Shown piece by piece: positions 12,846-21,372 of a stretch of 64,000 bases of DNA. This stretch comes from Mycolicibacterium sp. BiH015 (GTDB lineage: Bacteria > Actinomycetota > Actinomycetes > Mycobacteriales > Mycobacteriaceae), in contig NZ_JAQGCZ010000003.1 in NCBI RefSeq assembly GCF_027706845.1, forward strand, positions 186,001-250,000, given 5' to 3'. The first letter of the stretch is position 1. Every line of letters starts with the position of its first letter. Below the pieces are notes generated by a model. The model did no database searches and was not told the DNA's origin. It saw nothing but the letters and a program-made list of their open reading frames with translations. The position numbers and the translations under genes are program-made.

Positions 12846-15800
12846 CTACCTTCCCCAGGCGGCGGAAACCGTGCTTGCCGCCCGGGCAGCCTCGGCGAAT
12901 TCGCAGTGGCCCCAGCCCTGTTCGTCGTCGTCCAGCGCGCCGGTGCACGCCGCCGGAGCCGGTTGGTGTTTCGTGTTCGGCGGCTTCGGCGCCACCCGAG
13001 GCCCCTTCGAGGGCCACCAGTTCCTGTCGCCGATCAGCACGCACGCCGCAGGCACGGTGACGGTACGGACGACGAACGTGTCCAGCAGCAGCCCGACCCC
13101 GATCACGAAGCCCATCTGCACGATCGTGCTGATGCTGCTCACCGTCAGCGCGAGCATCGACGCCGCGAAGATCAGTCCCGCCGAGGTGATCACACCGCCC
13201 GTCGCGCTCACCGTCCGGATCACGCCGGTGCGAACGCCTTTCGCCGACTCGTCACGAATACGGGAGATCAGCAGCAGGTTGTAGTCGGCCCCGACTGCCA
13301 CCAGCACCAGGAATGCGAGACCCGGCACGCTCCAATGCAATTCCTCACCGAGGAGGAACTGGAACAGGATGACCCCGATACCGAGCGCCGAGCCGTAGGA
13401 CAGGATCACCGTGGCCACCAGATACAGCGGGGCGACGATGGCTCGCAACAGCAATGCCAGGATGACGAACACCACGATCAGCGTGGAGATCATGATGAAC
13501 CGGCTGTCGCCGCTGTAGTAGTGGCGGATGTCGTCGTTCACCGCGGAGAAGCCGACCATCGAGATCTCGGCGCTGGCCAATGTCGTGTTCGGGCGAGCGC
13601 TTTCGGCAGCGGCGATGATGTCGCCCACCTGATCCATCGCGTCGCGGCCGAACGGATTCAGCGCGGTCTGCACGAGATACCGGACAGTGCGGCCGTCCTC
13701 GGACACGAACAGTTTCGCGGCCTTCTCGAACTCCTGCTGGGTCAGCACCTCCGGCGGGATGTAGAAGCCCGACATCGGTGGTTCTGCCGCGTCGGTCCGC
13801 ATTGCGAGCAGAAAGGACGACGCCTGGTTCAAACCGCCTCCCAGCTGGCGGGTCTGGTCCACAAGAAGCTGGACTCCCTCGGCGAGCTTGCGGCTCGAAT
13901 CGGCAAGTGTGTTGGCGCCGTCGAGCATCGTGTCGAGTTGCTTCTGGACGCCGCCCGGCTCGCCGATGCCCAGATCACGGGCGGCCTGCGTTGCCGCGGT
14001 CAGGTTTTCGCCGATACCGCGCAGCGCCTCGGACACCGAGTCCGTGCCGTCGGTGGTCTGCAGCTGCCGCGACAGCTCGGTGATACGGGTGAGGGCGATG
14101 TCGTCGCGCGAGGCCGCGATGCGCTGCAGTTCGGCCCTCGCCCTGACGCAGGCGGGGTCCAGGTTGCAGGTCAGGCTGGTGTTGAGTCCGTTCACGACGG
14201 GCGTCGCCCAGACGTAGAAGTCGTTGACCCGCTTGATGTTCTCACTGAGGGCATCTCCGAGCGAACGCATGTTGTCCACCAGGGTCGCGGTCTTGTCGAT
14301 CTCGTCGAGCGTCTCCGTGCCGCCGAAGCGTGTCGACATGTCATCGAGCGCACCTGCCAGTCCACGCACGCTGCCGAGTGCGCCGACCACGCCGTTGCGG
14401 ATCTCGTTCAGTACGTCGGCGAGTTGCCCGGCACCGTCACTGAGGGTGTTCAGGTTGCCGTCATTGTCGTTGATCAACGTCGACGCCTCGCGGAGTTTCC
14501 CGCCGACCTCACCGGCCTGATAGGTGGCGCGCGCCTGTTCGAGCGTCTCGCCCGACGGCCGCGTGATGCCGCGCACCATGTCGATGTCCGGCACCTGCGC
14601 GATACGGCCGGCCATCTGCTCCAAGTCGGCCAACGCCTTCGGTGTCCGCAGGTCCTGATCCGGCGAATGGACGGTGACGAACTGCTGCAGGGTTGTGCTG
14701 ATCGGGAAGTGCCGATTCATCACCTCGTAGCCGACGTTGCTCTGCGCATCGTCGGGCAGCGACTGGCGGTCGTCGAAGTTGTAGTTCATGAACAGCACGC
14801 ACGAGGCCAGTCCCCCGAGCACGAGCAGGCTCGCCATCAGGTGGGCGACGGGCTTGCGCACGATGTTGACGCCCGACCGACGCCAGAATCGGCGGGTGAG
14901 CTCCTGTTTCCTGGGCGCGATCCATCCGCGCCGGCCGGTCAGCACGATGAAGGCGGGCAACAGCGTGATGGATGCCAGGAAGCCGATCGCTATCGTGATC
15001 GCCAGTGCCGGGCCGATCGTCGAGAACACTCCGAGGGTGGCGAAGGACAGAGCCAGGAATGTCAGGGCAACGGTGCCTGCCGATCCGGCGATCACCTCCC
15101 CTATCGACCGCAGCGCTTCCACAAGTGCGTCGTCGGATTCGAGGCCCGAGCGTATGAGCTCCTGATAGCGGCTGAAAAGGAACACTGCGTAGTCGATCCC
15201 GGCTCCCATCATCATGCCGGTCATCAACACCATGGTCTGCGGTCCGAGTCCGAGACCCATCTCGCCCAGGGCCGCCACCACCTGTTGCGCGATGCCCAGT
15301 GAGATACCGATGGTCAGCAGCGGGATGACCATCGCGACCAGGTTCCGGTATACGACGATGAGGATCAGCAGTACGGTGATCACCGTCGAGATCTCGATGA
15401 TGAGTTGATCGCGGGCACCGATTGCGTTGATGTCTTCGAATGTGGCTGCGGCGCCGACGAGGTTGGCGGTCAGCGCGGTGCCGGCGGTGGCATCCTCGAC
15501 CAACGCCGCGACGTGCCGGTAGGCCTGCTGTCCGCTGGGAGCACCCATGTCACCGGTCATGCTGACCGGCAGGTTCCACGCCTTGCCGTCCTCGCTCGAC
15601 ATGACCTGACGCAGTTCAGGAGTCGAGATGAAGTCCTGCACCGATTCGACGTTCGCCGTATCGGCTTTGAGATCGTCGACGACGGTCCGGTAGACGGCTT
15701 CGTCGGCGGGCGTCAATCCGTTCTCGTTGCTCAGGATGACCACGGCGATATTGCCCGAGCCGGCCTCCCCGAACGCCGCCTCCATCTTCTGGCTCGCGAT

Positions 15801-15974
15801 GAAAACCGGGGAATCCTCAGGTAGGAACGGCGGCGGATTCTTTTGAGCGACAACGGCGAGCGGTGGAACCGTGAGGAAGAGCAGCACCGCTGTCGCGACC
15901 CAGGCTACGATCACGACGACGGGGTGACGCACGATCGCACGGCCCAGAGCCGGAAGGCCCCCGTGCTCAAACAC
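12846..15974 (-). CDS. MmpL-family RND lipid transporter
   Basis: A 1042-residue RND transporter of the mycobacterial MmpL class, which moves lipids across the inner membrane using proton flow. TM1 lies at residues ~18-42, followed by a large periplasmic domain. The paired Asp-Tyr signatures for proton relay are present as GAGIDYAVFLFSRY (D261-Y262) and GADYNLLLISRIRDE (D897-Y898). The second periplasmic domain (~400-760) is helical and probably coiled-coil. The late segment IGDRNWWPSK is typical of MmpL. No MmpS partner is nearby, which fits MmpL7/8/10/12 lipid exporters better than the siderophore exporters MmpL4/5. It begins only 25 bp from the divergent GT1 gene and is the last leftward gene of the lipid block. 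Confidence 0.93.
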   Translation of the reverse strand: MFEHGGLPALGRAIVRHPVVVIVAWVATAVLLFLTVPPLAVVAQKNPPPFLPEDSPVFIASQKMEAAFGEAGSGNIAVVILSNENGLTPADEAVYRTVVDDLKADTANVESVQDFISTPELRQVMSSEDGKAWNLPVSMTGDMGAPSGQQAYRHVAALVEDATAGTALTANLVGAAATFEDINAIGARDQLIIEISTVITVLLILIVVYRNLVAMVIPLLTIGISLGIAQQVVAALGEMGLGLGPQTMVLMTGMMMGAGIDYAVFLFSRYQELIRSGLESDDALVEALRSIGEVIAGSAGTVALTFLALSFATLGVFSTIGPALAITIAIGFLASITLLPAFIVLTGRRGWIAPRKQELTRRFWRRSGVNIVRKPVAHLMASLLVLGGLASCVLFMNYNFDDRQSLPDDAQSNVGYEVMNRHFPISTTLQQFVTVHSPDQDLRTPKALADLEQMAGRIAQVPDIDMVRGITRPSGETLEQARATYQAGEVGGKLREASTLINDNDGNLNTLSDGAGQLADVLNEIRNGVVGALGSVRGLAGALDDMSTRFGGTETLDEIDKTATLVDNMRSLGDALSENIKRVNDFYVWATPVVNGLNTSLTCNLDPACVRARAELQRIAASRDDIALTRITELSRQLQTTDGTDSVSEALRGIGENLTAATQAARDLGIGEPGGVQKQLDTMLDGANTLADSSRKLAEGVQLLVDQTRQLGGGLNQASSFLLAMRTDAAEPPMSGFYIPPEVLTQQEFEKAAKLFVSEDGRTVRYLVQTALNPFGRDAMDQVGDIIAAAESARPNTTLASAEISMVGFSAVNDDIRHYYSGDSRFIMISTLIVVFVILALLLRAIVAPLYLVATVILSYGSALGIGVILFQFLLGEELHWSVPGLAFLVLVAVGADYNLLLISRIRDESAKGVRTGVIRTVSATGGVITSAGLIFAASMLALTVSSISTIVQMGFVIGVGLLLDTFVVRTVTVPAACVLIGDRNWWPSKGPRVAPKPPNTKHQPAPAACTGALDDDEQGWGHCEFAEAARAASTVSAAWGR

Positions 15975-15999
15975 TTCTGGCTCCCGGGAAGGACGATGC

Positions 16000-17262
16000 G
16001 TGAGATTCGCGGTGGCCGTGCACGGAACCCGGGGCGATGTCGAGCCGTGTGCGGCGGTCGCGCTGGAATTGCTCCGCCGGGGGCATCAGGTTCGGATGGC
16101 CGTGCCGCCCAACCTGGTGCGGTTCGTCGAGGAGGTCGGACTCGGAACCGCCGTGGCCTACGGGGTCGATTCCCAGCAGCAGCTTGAAGCCGATGTGTTC
16201 CGTCGGCCCTTGCGAATTCGGCATCCACGGGCCGCGTTTCGGGAGGTGCGGGACTACATGACGCAGGGCTGGGCGCAGATGAGCAGCACGCTCGTGAGCC
16301 TGGCGGCGGACGCCGATCTCATCCTGACCGGCACCACCTACCAGGAGCTGGCCGCCAATGTGGCTGAGTACCACAGCATTCCGCTGGCGGCCCTGCACTA
16401 TTTCCCGTTTCGCGCCAATTCGTACGTCCTGCCGCTCAGGCTGCCGGCACCTGTGGTCGCATCGGTGTGGCCGGTCGTCGAGTCGTTGCACTGGAGAGTG
16501 ATCCGCCCGGCCGAGGACGCGCAACGCCGCGAACTGGGACTGCCGCCGGCCCGGGTCAGAGCCATCCGCAGGATGGTCGACGGTGGCGCTCTGGAGATCC
16601 AGGCCTACGACAAGGAGCTCTTCCCGGGCCTGGCTGAGGAATGGACCGGCCACAGACCCGTGACCGGTGCCTTGACGCTGCAGCTGGACACTCACACCGA
16701 CGCCGCGACGTCGGAATGGATCGACGCAGGACGCGCGCCGATCTATTTCGGCTTCGGCAGCATGCCGGTCGAATCGCCCGCCGCGGCCGTGGCGATGATC
16801 TCGCGGGTGTGCGCGGACCTCGGTGAGCGCGCGCTGATCTGCTCGGGTGTCTGGGATCTCGACGGGGCCACCGCCGACCACGTCAAAGTGGTGCGCTCGG
16901 TCAATCATTCGGCCGTGTTCCCGAGGTGTCGAGCCGTGGTCCACCACGGCGGTGCCGGCACGACGGCAGCGGGTCTGCGTGCGGGTGCTCCGACGATGGT
17001 GCTGTGGATCGGCGCCGAGCAACCGTTGTGGGCGGCAAGGGTCAAGCGACTGGGGGTGGGCCAGGCACAGAAGTTCGCGGCTGTCACGGCTGAGTCGCTG
17101 CGCACGGGGTTGCGCAGCGTGCTCACGCCCGAATCGGCACAGCGCGCCAGGGAGCTGGCGGCACGCATGGCCACACCTGCGCAGAGCGTCTCTGCCGCTG
17201 CAGATCTCCTCGAAGCCTCGGCGAAGAGGGGTCGTGTACCGGTCAAAGTACCTCGCCGCTGA
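16000..17262 (+). CDS. GT1-family glycosyltransferase (GtfA/Rv1524-like)
   Basis: A 420-residue GT-B glycosyltransferase. The N-terminus MRFAVAVHGTRGDVEPCAAV is the usual start of the GPL/LOS glycosyltransferase family (GtfA, Rv1524, Rv1526c). The donor-binding motif HHGGAGTTAAGLRAG...LWIGAEQPLWAARV lies near residues 313-345. The GTG start has GGGAAGGA upstream. It stands alone on the plus strand between mmpL and the acyltransferase genes, 25 bp from the first and overlapping the second by 20 nt. It is likely to attach a sugar (often deoxyhexose or glucose in this family) to the lipid or its precursor. Donor unknown. Confidence 0.9.
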   Translation: MRFAVAVHGTRGDVEPCAAVALELLRRGHQVRMAVPPNLVRFVEEVGLGTAVAYGVDSQQQLEADVFRRPLRIRHPRAAFREVRDYMTQGWAQMSSTLVSLAADADLILTGTTYQELAANVAEYHSIPLAALHYFPFRANSYVLPLRLPAPVVASVWPVVESLHWRVIRPAEDAQRRELGLPPARVRAIRRMVDGGALEIQAYDKELFPGLAEEWTGHRPVTGALTLQLDTHTDAATSEWIDAGRAPIYFGFGSMPVESPAAAVAMISRVCADLGERALICSGVWDLDGATADHVKVVRSVNHSAVFPRCRAVVHHGGAGTTAAGLRAGAPTMVLWIGAEQPLWAARVKRLGVGQAQKFAAVTAESLRTGLRSVLTPESAQRARELAARMATPAQSVSAAADLLEASAKRGRVPVKVPRR

Positions 17263-18565
17263 TGCCGAATTCGGCGAGCACATCGGCCGCCAGCGCTCGC
17301 AGGCGCGGCTTCGTATTCACCGCGCCGGGCTCATACGCCGTCACCCCGATGTTCATCTTGCCGCCGACGCGGCCCGCCACGAGGACGAGCTGACCCCCAC
17401 CGTGCTCGATCCGGGACCGGCGCACATTCTGGTCCACCGCGCGCAGATATCCGTGCTCGGCGACGGTGCCGTCGATCTGCAGGCCCACTTCCGGCAGCTC
17501 GCCGACACTGGAACACGACACCGGCAGGGCACCGAACACCGTTGCGCCGAGCCCCCGGACGGCACGCTTGGGGATGAACGGGGTCAGCGGCTGAAGCGCG
17601 AAGGCCTCATCGGGATTCTCGCGCAGCGCGGCGACGGCGCTGCGAATGTCGGAGCGGGCGTGCGACAAGTCACTGGCGGCGCGCACCGGGTCGACGTTGA
17701 CGCCGGCGAATCGCAGAGCGTTGGCGCGGGTGTCCTGCCATGTCCGATCCGACAGCGCCAGGACGAGGTCGACGGTCCCGTCGGCACGGCACCGGCCCAT
17801 GCGGTGCGCAAGGCCCGCTGCGAAGCCGGCGAACAGCGAATGACTGTTCCCCCCAAGTCGTTCCGCGCTCCGATCCCAGTCGTCGAGGTCGATGACGGCG
17901 GAGACCGCAGGCACCACGACCAGCTCGTCGGAGTACCCGACCCGGCGTCGCCGCGGTTTCGGGTGTGTCTCGTCGCGCCGTCGCCGCGACAACCGGACTG
18001 CCGCGATGATCGCGCGCCCGGCGGCCCCGATGCCGCGCAACGCTTCCCGGGTGTCCTCTGCGAGCGCCCGGCGACGGATGCGTGCGTTCGGTGCCGGATA
18101 ACCGAATTGACGAACCGAGCCGGTGATGGCCTCGACCAGCGTCTGCGCCAGACCCAATCCGTCCATCAGGCAGTGCGATGCGACGAGCGTGACCGCTGTC
18201 GAACCGTCCGTCATGGGAAGCACGCCGAGATGCCAACCCGGACCCGTCTCCGGGTCGACCGGGACCTGGGAGCGTTCGTCGATCCAGTCGCTCAGGTCCT
18301 CGCGCGGTCGGGGTTCCTGCGCGACATCGAGGTCGCATGCAGGACCGGTCGACGAGATCCACCGGTGTCTGCCGAACGGGAGCGGGGATCGCTCGATGCG
18401 TCTGCCCGCGAGCCCGTAGCCGAAGTTCTCGTGGAAACGTTTCAGGCCAACATGATCCAGTGGATGCTCGTAGACCCACACGAGCTGCACGACCTGCGCC
18501 TGCCCTGTCGCACGCAGCGACAGGAACGTGGCCTGGTCGATGTGGGCGAGCCGGTCGTCACGCAT
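17243..18565 (-). CDS. Condensation-fold acyltransferase, paralogue 1
   Basis: A 440-residue member of the CoA-dependent acyltransferase (condensation / WS-DGAT-like) fold. The catalytic HxxxDG appears as SHCLMDG near residue 130, and a DFGWG-loop-like region around CSSVGELPEVGL lies in the C-terminal half. It is clearly related to the next upstream gene: both share LRATGQA, VWVYEHP, ERSxxPFGRHRW and HLGVLPMTDGSTA. It starts one nucleotide after the upstream stop (TGA-C-ATG), so the two are coupled. Similar paired genes occur, as I recall, beside pks5-type synthases in LOS loci. Likely role: acyl transfer onto the glycolipid; acceptor unknown. Confidence 0.83.
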   Translation of the reverse strand: MRDDRLAHIDQATFLSLRATGQAQVVQLVWVYEHPLDHVGLKRFHENFGYGLAGRRIERSPLPFGRHRWISSTGPACDLDVAQEPRPREDLSDWIDERSQVPVDPETGPGWHLGVLPMTDGSTAVTLVASHCLMDGLGLAQTLVEAITGSVRQFGYPAPNARIRRRALAEDTREALRGIGAAGRAIIAAVRLSRRRRDETHPKPRRRRVGYSDELVVVPAVSAVIDLDDWDRSAERLGGNSHSLFAGFAAGLAHRMGRCRADGTVDLVLALSDRTWQDTRANALRFAGVNVDPVRAASDLSHARSDIRSAVAALRENPDEAFALQPLTPFIPKRAVRGLGATVFGALPVSCSSVGELPEVGLQIDGTVAEHGYLRAVDQNVRRSRIEHGGGQLVLVAGRVGGKMNIGVTAYEPGAVNTKPRLRALAADVLAEFGISGEVL

Positions 18566-18566
18566 G

Positions 18567-19904
18567 TCAGACGACCGCGCCGACGAGCTGGAAGTCCGAA
18601 AGCGTGCGTTCCACGCGCACGCGTAGCGCAGATCTCGTGTCGACGACACCGCCCGCATAGCCGACGACGGCGAGCGAGAGCCGGCCACAGACCCGCGCAC
18701 TCACCACGGTGAGCAGGCCGTGCCGCTGTTCCAGCACTCGTCGGGTGACGTGCTGGTCGACGCCGCGCATCAGGACGTACTCGGCCTCGGTACCGTCGAG
18801 GAGTGCGATGTCAGACGGCACGTTGCCCATGTTGGAGCAGGACACCGGCTGCTCGGCGAAGTTGAACGCCATCTCGGCGCCCCGCCTGACCGCGACCTTC
18901 GGCATGAACGGGATCAGCGGCAACAGCTGCTCGGCTTCCTCGGGCACCTCCCCCAGCGTGGCCAGGGCACGCCTGATCTCGGCTCGCGCGCCGGAAAGAT
19001 CCGTGCACACCACCGCGGGATCGATACGCACACTGGCCAATTGCACAGCGTTGGCACGGGTGTCGGCGACGCCGGCGCGGTCGTTGATCGGGATGATCAG
19101 CGGGACCTTGCCGTCCGCCGCACGCCTGCCCATGGAATCGGCCAGCCGCGCGCAGAACCCGGCCAGCAATGAGTACGCGTTGCCCCCGAGCCCGGCGGCC
19201 CGCTGATCCCACGCGTCCACGCCGACGAACACCGAGACCGACGGCACGGCCACGTGGCGGGTGTCGTCGAAACCTCTTCCGGCGACTCCTTTCGGCGCCG
19301 AGCGCACCGGGCGGTCCCGGAGCCTGCGCCGGGCAATACGGCCGGCGGTGGCCAGTGTTCTTCTCACTTCCGGCAAGTCGCGCCGGCACTGCCGAAGGTC
19401 CTCGACCACGGCGCGGCGGCGGGTGCGCGATTGCGGAGCCGGATAGCCGAAGTCGCGGACCTCGCCTGCGATGGCGTCGAGGATTGTCGCAACGGCACCT
19501 CCGCCGTCACTGATGCAGTGTGACAGCGTCAGGCACAGTGCCGTGGACCCGTCGGTCATCGGCAGCACGCCGAGATGCCAGCTCGGGCCCCACTCGGGAT
19601 CGACGGGCCGCACCGCCCTTTCGTCGAGCCAGTCGCCGAGGTCGGCGCGAGGGCGGGGGCGGGCCTCGATGCCGAGGTCGGCCGGGGGCCTGACGGCCCT
19701 CACCCACCGGTGCCTGCCGAACGGTACGGCGGAGCGCTCGATGCAGCGCCCCCAGAGCCCGTTTCCGAAGTCGCGGTGGAAGCGACGGACGGCGTCGAGG
19801 TCAACCGGATGTTCGTACACCCACACGCACTGCATCGCAGCGGCTTGGCCGGTGGCGCGCAGTCCCAGATACATCGCCTGGTCGACGTAGTCGAGCACCG
19901 TCAT
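18567..19904 (-). CDS. Condensation-fold acyltransferase, paralogue 2
   Basis: A 445-residue paralogue of the gene that follows it, from a tandem duplication judged by shared motifs along the whole length. The catalytic motif is SHCISDG near residue 128; CSNMGNVPSDIAL matches CSSVGELPEVGL of the paralogue. I placed the start at ATG 19904 (MTVLDYVDQAMYLGLRATG), one nucleotide after the PapA stop, in the same TGA-C-ATG junction as at its own 3' end. Divergence between the copies suggests two acyl positions or two acyl donors. Confidence 0.83.
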   Translation of the reverse strand: MTVLDYVDQAMYLGLRATGQAAAMQCVWVYEHPVDLDAVRRFHRDFGNGLWGRCIERSAVPFGRHRWVRAVRPPADLGIEARPRPRADLGDWLDERAVRPVDPEWGPSWHLGVLPMTDGSTALCLTLSHCISDGGGAVATILDAIAGEVRDFGYPAPQSRTRRRAVVEDLRQCRRDLPEVRRTLATAGRIARRRLRDRPVRSAPKGVAGRGFDDTRHVAVPSVSVFVGVDAWDQRAAGLGGNAYSLLAGFCARLADSMGRRAADGKVPLIIPINDRAGVADTRANAVQLASVRIDPAVVCTDLSGARAEIRRALATLGEVPEEAEQLLPLIPFMPKVAVRRGAEMAFNFAEQPVSCSNMGNVPSDIALLDGTEAEYVLMRGVDQHVTRRVLEQRHGLLTVVSARVCGRLSLAVVGYAGGVVDTRSALRVRVERTLSDFQLVGAVV

Positions 19905-19905
19905 G

Positions 19906-21372
19906 TCAGCTCCCCGGGACCGGGGACAACCGGCTCCCGTGGTGCAGCGAGGCGACCCCGTGACGGACGGCATGCGACATCTCGGACTCGGCGATACGGA
20001 CATAGATCTGCTTCATCACGTTCAGATAGCGCTGCACAGAATCGCGGGCCACCGGGGTGTCGGGAAACGCGACCGTCACCACGGTCTCCCGCTCCGTGCG
20101 GTTCACCCAGATTCCGATCTGGTCGGCGGACCTGCTGTCGCAGTAGATCTTTCCGTTCATCCGCTCCCACTCGGCGATGATCGCCGGTGACAGCGGTGGC
20201 AGGCCCGCGTCGAGATAGGACACCATCTGCACACCGGGACCCGCGGAGCGCAGGCCGAACCGGCCGTCGGCGAGCTCGAGCACGCGGTCGAACGGGACGT
20301 GGGCGAGGTCTACGCGTGCGTCGAACGACGCCTGGGCGCTGCGCGCGGTCTCACCGAACGAGCCGGAGCTGACCGGCACGGTCAGCGGGACGAGGCCGGT
20401 GAACCACCCGGTGGTCATGAACTCGGCGGGCGTGCTGCGCGTCGTCGTGGGTGTGATGCCGTAATAGACGGGTGCTCCGGTGAATTCATGGTGTGCGAGA
20501 GCGGCGCAGGCGAGGACGCCGCCGCTGAACCGCACACCTTCGCTCGTGCAGGCCGCGTCGAAGCTCTTGCTCTGCCGGGCATCGAGGAGCTGTACGACCA
20601 TCATGTCGCCGCCGCACGGCACCGACAGGTCGCCGAGCGGCAGCGGGAACAGCGGCATGGTGCCGTCGTTGTGTTCGGCGAACTGGATCCACTCCCTGAC
20701 CTCCGGGGACTCCAGTGTCAGCGCAGAGGTGAACCGCCGTTGTCTGACGCAGTAGTCGTCGTAGCTGCCCGCTTCGTGCAGCGCGACGGGGGCCCCGCCG
20801 CTGACCAGCGTTTGATACATCAGATGGATCTCGACGAGCACGAGGCACATGAACAGCGCATCGGTGTGCACGTGGTCGACGCTGATGTAGAACGTGAAAT
20901 GGTCCTTGCGCTGGATGATCCCGAAATGGAAACAGTCCCACCGCAGTGGATCCGGGGTGGCCAGGACGTGAGAGCGCCATTGCGCCGCAGTCATGGTTCC
21001 GTGCTCGGTGGGCACGAACCTGAGATCGCGCGGGTTGGCCAGGGTGCGTCGCACGATGACGTCGCCGTCGCCGCAGTCGAAGCTGCTGTGGTAGGTGTCG
21101 TGCCGCCTCAGGTAGGCGTTGAGGACATGTGACATCGCCCGCAGATCACACTGGCCCGGCATGTCCCACGCGGGGATGTTGAGCCGGGCCATGTCGGCAC
21201 CGGCCTCCCGGCGCCTGCGAAAGGTCTGGATGTGTTGTTCCTGTTGGTAACTGACGGGCACCGGGCTGACCGGAGCGTCGCGCATCTTGGCCATCGTGGC
21301 CGGCGACGGGTGCCAGGAGACGACACGTCCCGGTTCGCCGACCCAATCGTGGATCGATCTCAGCGCCACCAT
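19906..21372 (-). CDS. PapA-type polyketide-associated acyltransferase
   Basis: A 488-residue protein of the PapA1/PapA3 class: SIHDWVGEPGRVVSWHPSPA at the N-terminus and VSYQQEQHIQTFRRRREAG thereafter are typical. The active-site motif reads DHVHTDA near residue 165, retaining the essential His and Asp of HxxxD but with Asp before the His and Ala in place of the usual Gly. It starts inside the PKS stop (TGATG), so the acyl product of the synthase can be handed directly to it. PapA proteins move the polyketide acyl chain from the synthase to a sugar such as trehalose or a glycolipid. Confidence 0.9.
   Translation of the reverse strand: MVALRSIHDWVGEPGRVVSWHPSPATMAKMRDAPVSPVPVSYQQEQHIQTFRRRREAGADMARLNIPAWDMPGQCDLRAMSHVLNAYLRRHDTYHSSFDCGDGDVIVRRTLANPRDLRFVPTEHGTMTAAQWRSHVLATPDPLRWDCFHFGIIQRKDHFTFYISVDHVHTDALFMCLVLVEIHLMYQTLVSGGAPVALHEAGSYDDYCVRQRRFTSALTLESPEVREWIQFAEHNDGTMPLFPLPLGDLSVPCGGDMMVVQLLDARQSKSFDAACTSEGVRFSGGVLACAALAHHEFTGAPVYYGITPTTTRSTPAEFMTTGWFTGLVPLTVPVSSGSFGETARSAQASFDARVDLAHVPFDRVLELADGRFGLRSAGPGVQMVSYLDAGLPPLSPAIIAEWERMNGKIYCDSRSADQIGIWVNRTERETVVTVAFPDTPVARDSVQRYLNVMKQIYVRIAESEMSHAVRHGVASLHHGSRLSPVPGS

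Noticed and set aside
12906-15302. 798-residue plus-strand frame
   Set aside because: Lies wholly antisense to mmpL, whose protein is a convincing RND transporter.
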